Below are positions 44,113 through 53,305 of a stretch of DNA of 64,000 nt, piece by piece. Positions within the stretch are counted from its first letter, which is position 1; each line of letters begins with the position of its first letter. The notes beneath the pieces were generated by a model. That model saw nothing but the letters and a program-made list of their open reading frames with translations. It was not told where the DNA came from and did not search any database. Location of the stretch: positions 1 to 64,000 of the forward strand of contig CAWBCV010000024.1 in assembly GCA_963787425.1 (NCBI GenBank), written 5' to 3'. This DNA is from AP-15 sp963787425 (GTDB lineage Bacteria; Pseudomonadota; Alphaproteobacteria; ATCC43930; CGMCC-115725). The translations under genes and the position numbers were made by a program.

Positions 44113-45068
44113 GAAAAGAGCGACATCCTCCTCAATGTCGTGCGGCTACGCTATGCCGACACGCCGGTATTCCCTTCAAGCGACGCAGGTCATCTCCGGC
44201 TACCAGCTCCAACGCAACGTGACCGGCGGCTTCGAGGCCTTCCCGGCTGCAAATCCCAGCACTTTCCTGAACGGCGCCACGTCGGCACAGCTCCAGCAGA
44301 GCCCGACATTCACATTCCAGCCGCTTTCGGGCGCGCAATTCGCACAAAGCTTCATTCGGCCCCTGTCGCCGGCCGACCTTCTGCCGCTCGCCATGGGAGG
44401 TCTGCCCATCGACGTCCTGTTCCGGCTAGGCGTGCAGTCGATCAACCGGCTTAGCAACGCGGTAGCGCTGACGCTTACGGACGCCGCCGGCTCGCCCGAT
44501 TTCTTTCGGCTGCTGCACGACCTCCGTCTTTTGCAAATCGCGGGTCTGCTGCGCGTCAGGCTGGAGCACAACGCCACGCCCGCAGGCACTCACAGCAATT
44601 CCGATCGCGGTCGTGTCTACTATTCGATCGCCACGACTCGTGATCCGGATCTCCTGGGGGTGGTCGACGAGGTGAAGCGGCTGCTGGGCATGCCGCCCGG
44701 CGTGAGCGAAGCGGAGGTCGTCTATGGTCTCAGCCCCGAACCAGGGCAAGCGGCGCTTTTTACCCGTTCCATGCTAGGCGCGCTGGGCCAACTCGCCCTG
44801 CAAATCGATGTTCCACCGGACGATGTCGCCCGGCATCTGACCTTTCCTACTGTAGGTAACATCGGACTGGAGCACCGGCCGGTGGTAATCATTCATTCCG
44901 GTGCTGCGGCGCCAGCGGACGTGTTTACCGCAGTATCGCCGGACCTGGTTCTGGATTGCCGAAGACGACTTCGACAGCAAACTGGCCTTTACCGTCCTGC
45001 AGATTATTCTGGCTCTTGCACGGACCGAAAACGGGCCAGGTGCCATAGTGACCATTCCAGCTGGCTGA
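44101..45068 (+). pseudogene. exporter-associated hypothetical (lipo)protein, truncated and frameshifted
   Basis: Begins at the junction without a start or signal: SDILLNVVRLRYADTPVF, then after a one-base shift near 44172 LQATQVISGYQLQRNVTGGF, QSFIRPLSPADLLPLAMGG, DFFRLLHDLRLLQIAGLL, and after another shift near 44940 FWIAEDDFDSKLAFTVLQI to the stop at 45066-45068. It resembles conserved proteins encoded beside HlyD/ABC-2 exporters in alphaproteobacteria (family knowledge, not a precise match). The 5' end is lost. Confidence 0.6.
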
Positions 45069-45118
45069 ATAAGAGCGCCGACAGGAAAAGCCGTGGCGGT
45101 CATCAAGGTCGTCGTCCC

Positions 45119-45285
45119 GTGAGACCGCCGGCGCGCCCGGGCTTATGGTTGGTTGCGACGCGCGAAGTCCGGTTCTTTCGGCACGATCTCGCCGGCTGGT
45201 TCCTGGTGGTCACGATACCGCTGCTCTGCTTTGCGGTTCTGGCCTGGACATCACCAGCGCGGTCGTGCGCGGGCTCAATGTCGTG
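45119..45285 (+). pseudogene. ABC-2 permease N-terminal fragment
   Basis: A GTG start followed by LWLVATREVRFFRHDLAGWF and LVVTIPLLCFAVLAWT, the first membrane segment of ABC-2-type permeases linked to HlyD exporters. The reading continues about as SAVVRGLNVV, then ends at a junction near 45285 where inverted HlyD sequence begins. Confidence 0.6.
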
Positions 45286-45605
45286 GCCATCGGATTTGCG
45301 CGCGAATTGCTGCTCGGCATAGACCAGATCCGCGTTGGCCGTTTCGATCTCGCGCGCGAGCATGTCGACTCCTCCTTGGCGCACTCCCGCATAGACACGG
45401 TCGCGTGCTGCGCGCGCCTCGCCCAGCTCTGCATTCGCCAGTACGAGCGACGCGCTGAGGTCGGGGTTGACGAGTTCGACCCAAGCTCGCCGCCGACGGG
45501 TTCGCCTCGCGCCAGGACCACGATGAGGCACCGGCCGCCGTCGTCACGGCGCGGGCAAGGCTCGACCATGCGCAAGACGCCTACCAAGCCGCGCTCGGGA
45601 ATAGC
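45285..45605. pseudogene. two HlyD fragments in opposite orientation
   Basis: 45285-45480, read on the minus strand, gives VELVNPDLSASLVLANAELG and DMLAREIETANADLVYAEQQ. 45481-45605, read on the plus strand, gives KLAADGFASRQDHDEAPAAV and ARARLDHAQDAYQAALG. In normal HlyD proteins these two blocks are consecutive, so the first has been inverted. Neither forms a usable gene. Confidence 0.6.
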
Positions 45606-45742
45606 CAATCTGATCCTCATAGAGCCGCGTGCTCCCAAAGCTAAAGCATCCGCACTGGCTCATGCAGGCCAAGAGCATGATACCCACCTGTCGGAGAGGC
45701 CTGGTCTGCTACACTATGCGCCATGAGCGTTAAGTTGGGCGC

Positions 45743-46816
45743 TCACGGCGAGCGCCTGCTCCAATCGGCATAGACGCTCATTCCGGGCCGCAGCCCATCG
45801 ATCTTCTCGACCGGATAGGCGCGGATGGCTAAGGTCCGCAGATCCAAATCGCCGGTCGCCCGCGTCGCGCGCCAACCGGCGTACTCCCCTTTCGTCGCGA
45901 TCACTCGAACCTCGACGACCACCTCCCGGTTGCCGAGCGCCGGGATGCGGACCGCGAACCGGTCTCCAACCTTAAGGCCCGCGGTCAGGTCTTCGCGCAA
46001 CGAGAGGCCGAGCCACGTATCGGCCAGATCCACCAATGAAAGGAGCGGAACGCCCGGTGTGACGACTTCGCCCTCCTCGGCAGGGATTTGGTGCACTTGC
46101 GATGCGACGGGAGCGCTGACCGTCAGCTGATCGACCAGCGCCTTGATCGTCTCGATTTTCGCCGCTGCCTTGCCTACATTCGCCTCGGCGATCTCGTGCT
46201 CCTCGGCGGTGAAGCCTCTGACCGCCTCCTGATAGGCCAGGTTCGCCTGGTCGAGCCGCTTTTGAGCCAAGGTCAGCGCGTCGGCGTCCTGGTCGAGCTT
46301 GGACTGGGGAGCAAACTTGTCGGCGGCGAGCTGCTTGGTTCGGTTATAGGTCTGTTGCGCAAGGGTGAGGTTAGCCGCGGCCCGGTCGATCTCGGCTTTG
46401 CGTTGGGCGATGATCTCGGCACGCGTGCCGACATTGATGCGCGCCAGCTCGGCATCGGCGACCGCCTTTTCCACCTCGGCCGCGTGCAGCTGGGCGACCA
46501 GCTCCGGGTTGTCGATCACCAATAGTGTCGCGCCCGAGGCCACATCCTGGCCGCGCGCGACCGGAACCTTTACAAGGCGACCGGGGACCCCGGGCCGCGA
46601 TATCGATGCGGGTGCTTTCCACCTCTCCCTGCACGAGCAAGGGCTCGGGCGCGCCAGATACCAGATTGCCAAGCCGATGACGGCGAGAAAGATCGCACCG
46701 GTGATGACCGAGCGCGGATTGAGCCGCCGGGTTCGCGGCGTAGCGGCGACATCGGATTTCTCAGCAGGGCGATCGAGGCTGGGCCGTCGCGCACCGGATG
46801 TGAGTGTTTCGCTCAC
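45743..46816 (-). CDS. HlyD family membrane-fusion protein
   Basis: About 357 residues. A cytoplasmic N-terminus, one membrane helix (VITGAIFLAVIGLAIWYLA), biotinyl-lipoyl halves (GRLVKVPVARGQDV; VSAPVASQVHQIPAEEGEVV), a long coiled coil and a beta-barrel end LRPGMSVYADW. It would bridge an inner-membrane exporter to the outer membrane. About 20 residues after the membrane helix are out of frame relative to the family: the neighbouring frame reads PEPLLVQGEVESTRIDIAAR, which fits, so two compensating one-base shifts lie near 46650 and 46590. GTG at 46816 is the likely start. No intact transporter partner is adjacent. Confidence 0.8.
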   Translation of the reverse strand: MSETLTSGARRPSLDRPAEKSDVAATPRTRRLNPRSVITGAIFLAVIGLAIWYLARPSPCSCRERWKAPASISRPGVPGRLVKVPVARGQDVASGATLLVIDNPELVAQLHAAEVEKAVADAELARINVGTRAEIIAQRKAEIDRAAANLTLAQQTYNRTKQLAADKFAPQSKLDQDADALTLAQKRLDQANLAYQEAVRGFTAEEHEIAEANVGKAAAKIETIKALVDQLTVSAPVASQVHQIPAEEGEVVTPGVPLLSLVDLADTWLGLSLREDLTAGLKVGDRFAVRIPALGNREVVVEVRVIATKGEYAGWRATRATGDLDLRTLAIRAYPVEKIDGLRPGMSVYADWSRRSP

Positions 46817-46936
46817 CGCAGCCCGCGCAACGCAGCGAGGGTCGCCCAACCCGGCAATCGGCGCTCGGGTTTCAGCCGCATGCGGCGCCGCTTCGGGAGT
46901 AATCGTTCCGCACCGCGGCGGCGCGCCAAAGGCGAT

Positions 46937-47659
46937 TCAGCGGATCGGCTTCCATTCTTTGCTGAACGTCCGGTCGCGGAATGCGACGAAGACGAGGTTG
47001 ACGAGCCACATGGCGATCAATTGCGGGTGGCCCACCTGGTGGCCGCGTCGACCGCTGTGCAGCACACGAAGTTCCGGAGCGATCATCGTTCGGCCGCTCC
47101 GGGAAAGACGGCGAAACATGTCGGCGTCTTCGAACGCGATCAGATCCGCACGGAAGCCGCCCAGGCGGGCAAACGCCTCCGGCCGAATCATCTGAAATTC
47201 GCCGAAAGAAGCCCCCCGTTTCAATATGTTATTGGCGACCCGCAGGCCAAGGTTGGCGATGCCCGAGACGAGCTTGTCGCCAAGCGTCTCGTCCGCCGGA
47301 AACACGCGCAGATACGCGGTCAGCCCGACCAGCCCCGGGTCTCTCTCAAAATGCGCGAGCGCCTGCGCAAAGAACCGGTCCGGCTCCGGGATAACACAGT
47401 CGGCATCGAGAAAGACGAGAAAATCGCCCGCGGCGGCTTTGGCGCCGTCGTTACGCCCTTGCCCAATTGTCTGGCGGCCGGAGCCGGAATATACGACGAC
47501 GGTATTCGCATATGGGGCCGCTAATTCGGCCGTCCGGTCGGAGCTGCCCCCGTCCGAGACGATCACCTCGTGCGGCAGGGTGAGTGACGCGGCCAAGGTT
47601 CGCAGCGTCGATCCGATGATCTTCGCCTCGTTCAAGGTCGGGATGACGATCGAAATCAT
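46937..47659 (-). CDS. family 2 glycosyltransferase
   Basis: A 240-residue GT-A enzyme. It starts ISIVIPTLNEAKIIGSTL, has VSDGGSSDRTAELA, the metal/UDP-sugar motif FLDADC and the acceptor region FGEFQMIRPEAFARLGGF with EDADMF. It lacks membrane helices except a weak hydrophobic stretch near the end. The start overlaps the stop of the upstream fatty-acid-hydroxylase-like gene by four bases, so the pair is coupled and may build or decorate a lipid. The acceptor is unknown. Confidence 0.85.
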   Translation of the reverse strand: MISIVIPTLNEAKIIGSTLRTLAASLTLPHEVIVSDGGSSDRTAELAAPYANTVVVYSGSGRQTIGQGRNDGAKAAAGDFLVFLDADCVIPEPDRFFAQALAHFERDPGLVGLTAYLRVFPADETLGDKLVSGIANLGLRVANNILKRGASFGEFQMIRPEAFARLGGFRADLIAFEDADMFRRLSRSGRTMIAPELRVLHSGRRGHQVGHPQLIAMWLVNLVFVAFRDRTFSKEWKPIR

Positions 47660-48390
47660 GGTACTGGGCGGTCCAGGAAGGTGCCGAAGAGGCGGTCCCA
47701 AATGTTGAAGTATTGCCCGAAATTGTAGCGAAAGCGGGTGTGGTGCAGATCGTGGTGGGTCACCGCGTTGAGGTATTTGAGCAGCCAATGCTTCTGTGAG
47801 GCCGGCGCGACGAATTCGTACCCGCAGTGCCCGGCGGCGTTGACGATGCCGTCGAACAGAAAATAGACGAGCAATGTCGCCGGATGTAGAGGCAGGAAGA
47901 AAATCACCAGGGCGAAGAAGCCGAACTGAGAAATGGTTTCCAATGGTTGGAACGACAAAATCGCCCAGGGTGTCGGTGTGATCGATCTGTGGTGTCCGGC
48001 GTGGACCGCCTTGAACAGCGGAGCCAGGTGCATCAACCGGTGGGTCGTGTAGAAATAAATGTCATGCAGAACCACCGTGGCGGCGAACCCCGCCGCCACC
48101 CACCACCACGGGTGCTCCGCGAAGTCGAAATAGAGCGCCGTTGAACCGTTCCTGGCCGCGTGATAGACGATCAGGCAATAAACCGAGAACAGCAGCAGAG
48201 CCGAGAGCGACTGGCGAATCTCGCGACGGATATCCTTCGGCCGAGGCGACCGCTTCTGTATCCGCATGGCTTCAGTGGCCGGGCTGCGGCGCCTGAAAAG
48301 CAAGTAATGGAACAATCCCGCTGGGAGTACATAGGCGGTGACCACAAGCAACACAAAAACCACGCAGTACTCGGTCAAATAGGTCAGCAT
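47656..48390 (-). CDS. sterol desaturase/fatty acid hydroxylase family protein
   Basis: A 244-residue membrane di-iron oxygenase with several hydrophobic segments and the histidine boxes HDIYFYTTHRLMH, HAGHHRS and THHDLHH. The family hydroxylates or desaturates sterols, fatty acids, carotenoids or hopanoid-related lipids. It is coupled to the GT2 gene through an ATGA overlap, consistent with a lipid-modification unit. No clear ribosome site decides the start. Confidence 0.87.
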   Translation of the reverse strand: MLTYLTEYCVVFVLLVVTAYVLPAGLFHYLLFRRRSPATEAMRIQKRSPRPKDIRREIRQSLSALLLFSVYCLIVYHAARNGSTALYFDFAEHPWWWVAAGFAATVVLHDIYFYTTHRLMHLAPLFKAVHAGHHRSITPTPWAILSFQPLETISQFGFFALVIFFLPLHPATLLVYFLFDGIVNAAGHCGYEFVAPASQKHWLLKYLNAVTHHDLHHTRFRYNFGQYFNIWDRLFGTFLDRPVP

Positions 48391-48532
48391 CGGTCCCGAT
48401 CACCCCTCCTTCGGGTCGACATCGAGTTTGACAGAATATCACGTCAAAATCTCGATATGTGCTCAACCCGACCGCACCCGTGGGGCGATTCGGACCTCGG
48501 CGCATCTCGGTCGAGGTTGCGTAGCGGCTCGC

Positions 48533-50053
48533 TCATTCGACGTTAACGACATTGTAGAGCCGATGAATCCGGTCGGAAAACCAATCCGTCAGGCGGTGCT
48601 TCGGAACGTGCTCGTCGAGTTCGGGCGAGGCGCTCAAGCGACCCGCGGCCTGGAGCCGGGCCAGTGTCCGGCAGAGCTCCTGGGCAACCGGCGGCCGAGC
48701 CTCCAGTATGGGCGTGAGGTCCGCCTTTGCGAGCTCGTACACTGTGGTGGGGACCAATGCGCTAATCCTTGCCGTGGCGGCCTCCCCGGTAAGCATCCCG
48801 ATCTCGCCAAAATGATCTCCGGGCCCTAAGCGCAACAGCTCCATCTCGCCCTCGATTCCCTCGCGGGTCAGCGAGACGACGCCGCTGCCGATTATAAACA
48901 ATGATTGCAGAACAACGCCGGGCTCGACCATGGTTTCGCCCTCGTCGTATGACCGAGACATGAGCTTTGCCGCGATGGCCGCGCGTTCCTCCGGCGCGAA
49001 AGTCCCAAAAATGTCCACCAGCTCGAGCAGCCTTTCGACACCGGATCGGTTTTTTTGCCGACCTTCGTCTGCGGCTGCGCGATCGGGCCCATTCTGCGAC
49101 GCCGCCAGGTCGATGTCTGCGGCTGCCAGGTGCCGATAAATGAAATCGAACAGCTCGTTCTGTGCCTTGACGGTCGAGGCCAGCTCTTCGACAAAGAATG
49201 CGATCTCGAACTCTGCGTAGGTGGCATTGATCGTCTTGATGGTAATCGTCGGAGCTGGTGTTGCGACGATCAGCCGAGAATTGCGAAGCGCGTACTCGAG
49301 AATCTCGCTGCACCTCGAAGGCGGTACCTGGGAATCGACCTGAATGGTTACGGTGGTCCCATGAAGACCGCTCGGAGAACTGACGTTGACGAGCTTGGAC
49401 TTGGCGATGGTGCTGTTGGGCAGGATCGCCAGATCTCGACGCGCGGTCAGGATGTAGGTCGCGCGCCAGTTCAACTCGATGACCCGGCCGTCGGTGCCGC
49501 CTTCGACGCTGATCCAATCGCCGGGCCGGTAAGGCCGGCTAAAACTCAGCACAATGCCGGAAAATACATCGCCCAGGGTGCTCTGCAGGGCAAGACCGAG
49601 GATAATCGCGACGACTCCCGAGGTCGCCAGCAAGCCCTTGATCGGCAGATCGAAGACATAGGTAATGATCGCAAAAACAGCAGCGAGATAAATCAGGCCG
49701 GCGAGCAGGTCCTGCAGCAGCTTCGCCTCCCGCGGGCTGCGTTGAAAAACAACAAAAGCGCGCAGCACACCGACGAGGAACCAAGCTGCCCAAAACCACC
49801 ACGCGATCTTCAAGAGGGCATGAACCGCATCGCGGAACGGCGAGCCGGTCAGTGCCAACGGCTGATAGGGCACGATATCGGCGTGCAGAAGGGCGATCGT
49901 GAGCAGGATCAAAAAAATTACCCGCACGACTGCGCGTCCGAATGGATGTCTTTTGAAAAAAAAATACGTCGCCACACCGCCAAAGATGAAAAGCCCGAGG
50001 ATGATAACCAGCGGGTCGCGGGCCGCCTCTGTAATGCTCGCAAAATCCATCAT
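48533..50053 (-). CDS. MscS-family channel with cyclic-nucleotide-binding domain
   Basis: A 506-residue protein. Residues 1-165 hold about four to five membrane segments, the last (GLLATSGVVAIILGLALQS) being the pore-lining helix. TLGDVFSGIVL and RPYRPGDWISV with LPNSTIAKSKLVN are the MscS beta-domain signature. After residue 330 a cNMP-binding fold follows (GETMVEPGVVLQSLFIIGSG, GDHFGEIGMLTGEAATARIS). It may gate in response to cAMP; a ferredoxin-adenylate cyclase is encoded 8 kb away. Ligand binding is inferred from the fold only. Confidence 0.88.
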   Translation of the reverse strand: MMDFASITEAARDPLVIILGLFIFGGVATYFFFKRHPFGRAVVRVIFLILLTIALLHADIVPYQPLALTGSPFRDAVHALLKIAWWFWAAWFLVGVLRAFVVFQRSPREAKLLQDLLAGLIYLAAVFAIITYVFDLPIKGLLATSGVVAIILGLALQSTLGDVFSGIVLSFSRPYRPGDWISVEGGTDGRVIELNWRATYILTARRDLAILPNSTIAKSKLVNVSSPSGLHGTTVTIQVDSQVPPSRCSEILEYALRNSRLIVATPAPTITIKTINATYAEFEIAFFVEELASTVKAQNELFDFIYRHLAAADIDLAASQNGPDRAAADEGRQKNRSGVERLLELVDIFGTFAPEERAAIAAKLMSRSYDEGETMVEPGVVLQSLFIIGSGVVSLTREGIEGEMELLRLGPGDHFGEIGMLTGEAATARISALVPTTVYELAKADLTPILEARPPVAQELCRTLARLQAAGRLSASPELDEHVPKHRLTDWFSDRIHRLYNVVNVE

Positions 50054-50105
50054 CTGGTGTTTTCCGAAATCACCGATCTACTCAGAAGAGCTCATGCTGA
50101 TGCCG

Positions 50106-50636
50106 TTACAGAAGTCCGAGCCCACCCAACACTCCGCCGGCGGTGAGGATCCAGAGAGGATTGAGCCGTGTGCCGAGCATCAGTACCACTGCAGCGGCGG
50201 TGATCGCTACACTCTGCCACCCGACAGCGGCGGAACCAGCCATCACATAGCCGCCGGCAACGACAAGCCCGATCGTCAGAGGAGCAAGCCCACGCCGCAC
50301 GATGCGCTGCCATGGCATATAACGGAAGCGGTCCCATAGGCGGTAGGAAAGATAATACATGGCGCAGGGCGGCCCGAAGGTCGCGAGCGCACTGGCGATC
50401 GCCCCCGGAATTCCTCCGACCCTCAGCCCGAGGAAACTCATCATCAGGATCATGTTGGGTCCGGGCATCACTTGCGACACCGCAAATAAATTTGCGAACT
50501 CGTGGTCGGTCACCCAGCCCTTGGCGACGGCGAAATCATGAACATCCGGCAGAACCGTCGGGAACCCGCCAAAGCTGATCGAGGACAGCACAGCGAGATG
50601 CGCCGCTAATGCCAGGGTTGCGGAAGAGCTGTTCAT
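50106..50636 (-). CDS. chromate transporter, half-size (second gene)
   Basis: A 176-residue CHR-family protein with about five to six hydrophobic segments and the family blocks SFGGFPTVLPDV, FAVSQVMPGPNMILM and GAIASALATFGPP. Half-size CHR proteins act as pairs. The start overlaps the stop of the preceding CHR gene by four bases. The substrate may be chromate or sulfate-like oxyanions. Confidence 0.85.
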   Translation of the reverse strand: MNSSSATLALAAHLAVLSSISFGGFPTVLPDVHDFAVAKGWVTDHEFANLFAVSQVMPGPNMILMMSFLGLRVGGIPGAIASALATFGPPCAMYYLSYRLWDRFRYMPWQRIVRRGLAPLTIGLVVAGGYVMAGSAAVGWQSVAITAAAVVLMLGTRLNPLWILTAGGVLGGLGLL

Positions 50637-51205
50637 TGTGCTCTCGCGCTTTCGAGCCCCGCGACGGCGATGCTGACCGGCGCCAATGCAAGCAGCACCA
50701 TCGGCAGCGGCAGTCTGGTGAATGCCATGCCGGCGAAAGCCAAACCGGCAAAGAGCAATGCCGTGCGGCGGTTGCGGTGTGGCATCAAGAGCCGCAATCC
50801 TGTCCCAATCAGCAGCCCCGCGGCAGAAGCCGAAAGCCCGCTGAGGACATTCTGCAGGACCGCGATTTCAGCGTTTCGAAGCACAATACCGCCGATCGTC
50901 AATCCGACAGTCCAAGGCACCAGAATAAAGCCGGTGACAGCACTGATCGCGCCGATCGCGCCGCGCAGCTTGGCGCCGACGCAGACCGTGATCCCCACGA
51001 TGTTCGGCCCGGGCATCAGCTGGCAAAGGGTCAGGGTCTCGGCAAATTCCTGCTCGTCCATCCACCGGCGTTGCTCGACCACAACGCGGCGCGCCCAAAC
51101 GAGCCCGCCGCCGATGCCGCATAGCGACACCTTGAGAAAGCCAATGGATAGGGCACTCAGCAGGACCCGGTCGCCGGAGCCGCTGCTTTCCGGCCTCTCG
51201 AGCAT
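50633..51205 (-). CDS. chromate transporter, half-size (first gene)
   Basis: A 190-residue CHR-family protein: SIGFLKVSLCGIGGGLVWARR, EFAETLTLCQLMPGPNIVGI and GFILVPWTVGLTIGG. The two half proteins together equal one full-length ChrA. ATG at 51205 is preferred; an in-frame GTG-type start at 51256 would add 17 residues with no homology evident. Confidence 0.82.
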   Translation of the reverse strand: MLERPESSGSGDRVLLSALSIGFLKVSLCGIGGGLVWARRVVVEQRRWMDEQEFAETLTLCQLMPGPNIVGITVCVGAKLRGAIGAISAVTGFILVPWTVGLTIGGIVLRNAEIAVLQNVLSGLSASAAGLLIGTGLRLLMPHRNRRTALLFAGLAFAGMAFTRLPLPMVLLALAPVSIAVAGLESARAQ

Positions 51206-51332
51206 GGCATCACCCTGGCGTCTATGGCCGATCGGCTCGCCAAGCGGGGCTGACACCTTCCGCTTGGTTCGCTATCGTGCCGGCTCGATCGAGATCAACC
51301 CCGGCGCGCTTCTGTAGAAAGGTTGAGAGAAC

Positions 51333-51851
51333 ATGCTGTCAAGACCGCTTCGATTGCTCGTGCTTGTCGTGGCCGCCGGCCTGGCGAGCGCCGGTACCGG
51401 GACGGCGCGGGCGCAGGACGACGAGCTCGAAGCAATGGCTGCCGCCCTCAAGGACACGACTTTCACACTGCAGGACGCCCTGAAGGCCGGCGAGCGCGAA
51501 GGTCAGCCGATTTCGGCCCAGTTCGAGATGGATGACGGCAAACTGCAGATTTCGATTTACACGACCAAAGGTGACGAGTTTTCCGAAGCCGTCGCCGATC
51601 CAAAAACCGGCGCGATCGTGAAAACCGAGAAGATCACCGACACCGACGAGCTCAACGATGCGGCGGATCAGAAGGCCGCGATTGCGAAGGCAAAGACCAC
51701 GCTCGTGGCCGCCACCGATGCGGCGGTGAAGGAGAATGCCGGGTTCCGCGCGGTCAGCGTCTTTCCCGATCTGCGAGATGGCCATGCGATCGCCGAGGTC
51801 ACCTTATTGCAGGGCACGACAGCAAAAAAAGTTACGGAAAAGCTGGATTAA
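51333..51851 (+). CDS. exported PepSY-domain protein
   Basis: A 172-residue protein. The signal peptide (LLVLVVAAGLASAGTGTARA) is followed by two PepSY-like repeats: TFTLQDALKAGEREGQPI with a strand GKLQISIYT, and AIAKAKTTLVAATDAAVKEN with AIAEVTLLQG. PepSY modules often inhibit or fold with secreted peptidases. No peptidase gene is adjacent. It converges with the glycerate kinase gene, which begins immediately after its stop. Confidence 0.72.
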   Translation: MLSRPLRLLVLVVAAGLASAGTGTARAQDDELEAMAAALKDTTFTLQDALKAGEREGQPISAQFEMDDGKLQISIYTTKGDEFSEAVADPKTGAIVKTEKITDTDELNDAADQKAAIAKAKTTLVAATDAAVKENAGFRAVSVFPDLRDGHAIAEVTLLQGTTAKKVTEKLD

Positions 51852-53147
51852 TTACTGCGGTGGCCGTCGCGGCCCGTTCGAATAGGGGCCCTTGTCGATC
51901 AGAATGGCCCTGAAATCGTTGACGTTGGTGCGCGTGGGGCCAGTGATCAGCAGGTCGCCGAGCAGGGCAAACACCGAATAGGCATCATTGTTGGTTAGAT
52001 GCGCTGGGAGGCTGAGCCCGGCCTCGACGGCGCGCTCCAGGGAATCGGGCAAGAGGAACGCGCCGGCATTGTCTGCGCTGCCATCGATGCCGTCGGTGTC
52101 GGCAGCTATAGCGGCAATCCCGGCGTGCCCATCGAGCGCCACGGCAAGGCTCAGCAGGAATTCGGCGTTGCGCCCGCCGCGCCCACCGCCGCGCACCGTG
52201 ACCGTCGTCTCGCCGCCCGAGATCAACACGCAAGGAGGCTCTGCCGGCTGCCCATAGCCTGCGGCCTGCTTGGCGATGCCTGCGTGAACCAGCCCGACGT
52301 CGCGCGCCTCACCTTCGATCGCATTGCCGAGGATCAGCGGCCGGAACCCGGCATCCCCCGCGACCCGCGCGGCGGCTTCGAGAGCGTCTTGCGGCGTGGC
52401 AACGACACGGTTCGTTACATTGCAAAAACGGGGATCGCCCGGTTTTGGCGTCTCGGCCGTTGGCTCTCGCAAGTGTTTCAGCACGGATGAGGGGATTTCG
52501 ATCCGGTATTTCTCGAATATCGCGACCGCCGCTGCCGAGGTGGTCGGGTCCGGTACGGTCGGGCCCGAGGCGATAACCGACGGGTCGTCTCCCGGCACGT
52601 CCGAGATCATCAGCGATACGACCGGCGCAGGCGCCGCTGCGATTGCGAGTCTTCCGCCCTTGATCGCCGACAGATGCTTGCGGACGGTATTCATTTCTCC
52701 AATGTGGGCGCCGCTGTGCAGCAATGCGCGATTGATTGCCTGCTTGTCCTCCAGCGTGACCCCGGCGGCAGGTAGCGCCAGCAGCGACGAGCCGCCGCCG
52801 GAGAGCAGGCACAGGACGAGGTCGTCCGGGCCGAGGCCCCTAACGGCGTCGAGAATCCGCCGAGCCGCTTCGCGCCCCGCGGCGTCCGGCACCGGATGTG
52901 CGGCCTCGATCACCTCGATATATCGGCACGGCGCTGAGTGGCCATAGCGGGTGACGACCAGCCCCTCCATCGGCCCGGACCAGTTCGCCTCGACGGCAGC
53001 CGCCATCGCAGCGGCGGCTTTCCCGGCACCGACTACGACAGTCCTACCCTTAGGCGGCTCAGGCAGGTGTTTCGGAACGCACAGTGCCGGTGCTGCAGCC
53101 GCGACGGCGGCATCGAACATGTCGCGCAGCAGCGTTCGATAATTCAT
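51852..53147 (-). CDS. glycerate 2-kinase (GckA/TtuD, MOFRL family)
   Basis: A 431-residue enzyme with an N-terminal DUF4147 domain (VVVGAGKAAAAMAAAVE, LSGGGSSLLALP, HLSAIKGGRLA, SDVPGDDPSVIASGPT) and the C-terminal MOFRL domain (CVLISGGETTVTVRGGGRGG, AADTDGIDGSADNAGAF). It phosphorylates D-glycerate in tartrate, glyoxylate or serine-cycle metabolism; older annotations call it hydroxypyruvate reductase. A link to the ThDP/CoA-transferase C2 metabolism elsewhere in the window is speculative. Confidence 0.9.
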   Translation of the reverse strand: MNYRTLLRDMFDAAVAAAAPALCVPKHLPEPPKGRTVVVGAGKAAAAMAAAVEANWSGPMEGLVVTRYGHSAPCRYIEVIEAAHPVPDAAGREAARRILDAVRGLGPDDLVLCLLSGGGSSLLALPAAGVTLEDKQAINRALLHSGAHIGEMNTVRKHLSAIKGGRLAIAAAPAPVVSLMISDVPGDDPSVIASGPTVPDPTTSAAAVAIFEKYRIEIPSSVLKHLREPTAETPKPGDPRFCNVTNRVVATPQDALEAAARVAGDAGFRPLILGNAIEGEARDVGLVHAGIAKQAAGYGQPAEPPCVLISGGETTVTVRGGGRGGRNAEFLLSLAVALDGHAGIAAIAADTDGIDGSADNAGAFLLPDSLERAVEAGLSLPAHLTNNDAYSVFALLGDLLITGPTRTNVNDFRAILIDKGPYSNGPRRPPQ

Positions 53148-53305
53148 GCGCTAGCCAGGGTTGCTTGCCGGTCAGCGCGAATGTCTACACCCATTCGAGG
53201 CCGATTGCAGCGCCCCGGCGGACAAAACAACTACTTGCGTGTTCACCCCGCGAGGGCTCGAGTTTACCATCGCGAACCGCAACGGTTTCGACACGGGGGT
53301 GGGGG

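Noticed and set aside
49055..50146. A 363-codon open frame on the plus strand
   Set aside because: It is antisense to the MscS-CNBD gene; the composition is skewed and there are no motifs.
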